Assembly: GCA_002213445.1 (NCBI GenBank)
Contig: NJIE01000017.1
Span: forward strand, 211,471-275,470
Direction: 5' to 3'
Length of the DNA stretch: 64,000 nt
Origin: Xenophilus sp. AP218F
GTDB taxonomy: Bacteria; Pseudomonadota; Gammaproteobacteria; Burkholderiales; Chromobacteriaceae
In this document: positions 61,949 through 64,000 of the stretch, in pieces
Position numbering within the stretch: position 1 is the stretch's first letter
Layout: each line of letters starts with the position of its first letter
Notes under the pieces: generated by a model
The model's input: only the letters and a program-made list of their open reading frames with translations
The model's database searches: none
What the model was told of the DNA's origin: nothing
Made by a program: the position numbers and the translations under genes

Positions 61949-62204
61949 AACGATGCAAACAAAATCGAATTGAGAAGTTTGATTCTGTTTGCGTAGTTTA
62001 TACGCCCGATCTTTAACAAACTGAAGAAGCCGAATTAATAAGACGGCGAAAAGGAAATGCGGAGTTGATTCTTCGCATGGACGGATCGTCATCTTGGGTA
62101 ATTTGATTGTATCTAATGTCACGTCGCCATACCAAAAGGGGCGGTGTGACATGTCGCACAAACACTCTCTGTTGTTTGGGTAACTTAGGTTACTGAAATG
62201 ATAG
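61949..62204. other. tRNA-Ala to 23S spacer with second boxA
   Basis: The rest of the internal transcribed spacer contains GATCTTTAACAA (62008-62019), a boxA-like copy that reloads antitermination factors before 23S. No gene is seen. Confidence 0.7.

Positions 62205-64000
<1,796 letters not shown>

Overview
The window is a GC-rich (outside a few AT-rich patches), gene-dense piece of a betaproteobacterial chromosome. The 16S rRNA at the right end and the protein sequences point to Chromobacterium or a close relative (Neisseriales, Chromobacteriaceae). This assignment is from recall of family sequences, with no database search. Almost everything is core genome. The only clear mobile DNA is a small IS graveyard near 14.5-15.0 kb.

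Layout. 1-2524 (minus): flagellar export genes flhB and the start of flhA, which is cut by the window edge. 2649-3934 (plus): thyA-folA, overlapping by 4 bases. 4001-6948 (minus): an FCD-type GntR regulator, then mtaD-ubiG. 7209-14421: a cyclic-di-GMP cluster holding a PAS-GGDEF-EAL protein, a PAS-GGDEF protein and two paralogous membrane diguanylate cyclases on either side of a ricin-type lectin lipoprotein. 14516-14858: truncated IS5-like remnants. 15123-17850 (minus): prfB, with its programmed +1 frameshift, followed by lysS. 17963-33222: a TCA-cycle block consisting of mdh (minus), a divergent HutC-type regulator with a perfect 16-bp palindrome upstream, then sdhCDAB-sdhE-gltA-sucA-sucB-(60-aa membrane protein)-lpdA-sucC-sucD. 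33312-38259: a TetR regulator and two dCache chemoreceptors with almost identical signalling modules. 38348-43154: two small lipoproteins, a short basic protein, udk, a GST-like protein and a secreted 5'-nucleotidase. 43293-48987 (minus): the complete isc operon iscR-iscS-iscU-iscA-hscB-hscA-fdx-iscX, with a recognisable type-1 IscR site over the iscR promoter. 49287-50408: a KAS III-like thiolase-fold enzyme. 50583-56507: a dipeptide-type ABC transporter, dppABCDF. 56631-59813: a VOC protein, a CoaD-type nucleotidyltransferase, an RlmK-like methyltransferase, a thioredoxin and an exported glutathione peroxidase. 59963-64000: an rRNA operon with promoter, boxA, 16S, tRNA-Ile, tRNA-Ala and partial 23S.

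How the genes work together. The 17.9-33.2 kb block encodes citrate synthase, 2-oxoglutarate dehydrogenase with a dihydrolipoyl dehydrogenase, succinyl-CoA synthetase, succinate dehydrogenase with its flavinylation factor, and malate dehydrogenase. That is most of the oxidative TCA cycle in one place. The Fe-S clusters of SdhB would be supplied by the Isc system encoded further right. The left half is rich in motility and signalling genes (flagellar export, four GGDEF proteins, two MCPs).

I did not find a convincing undescribed multi-gene system. The most interesting leads are the lectin lipoprotein enclosed by duplicated diguanylate cyclases with an N-terminal membrane domain I cannot name, the small two-helix membrane protein between hairpins inside the 2-oxoglutarate dehydrogenase operon, the gene-converted chemoreceptor pair, and several sharp palindromes that look like operators.
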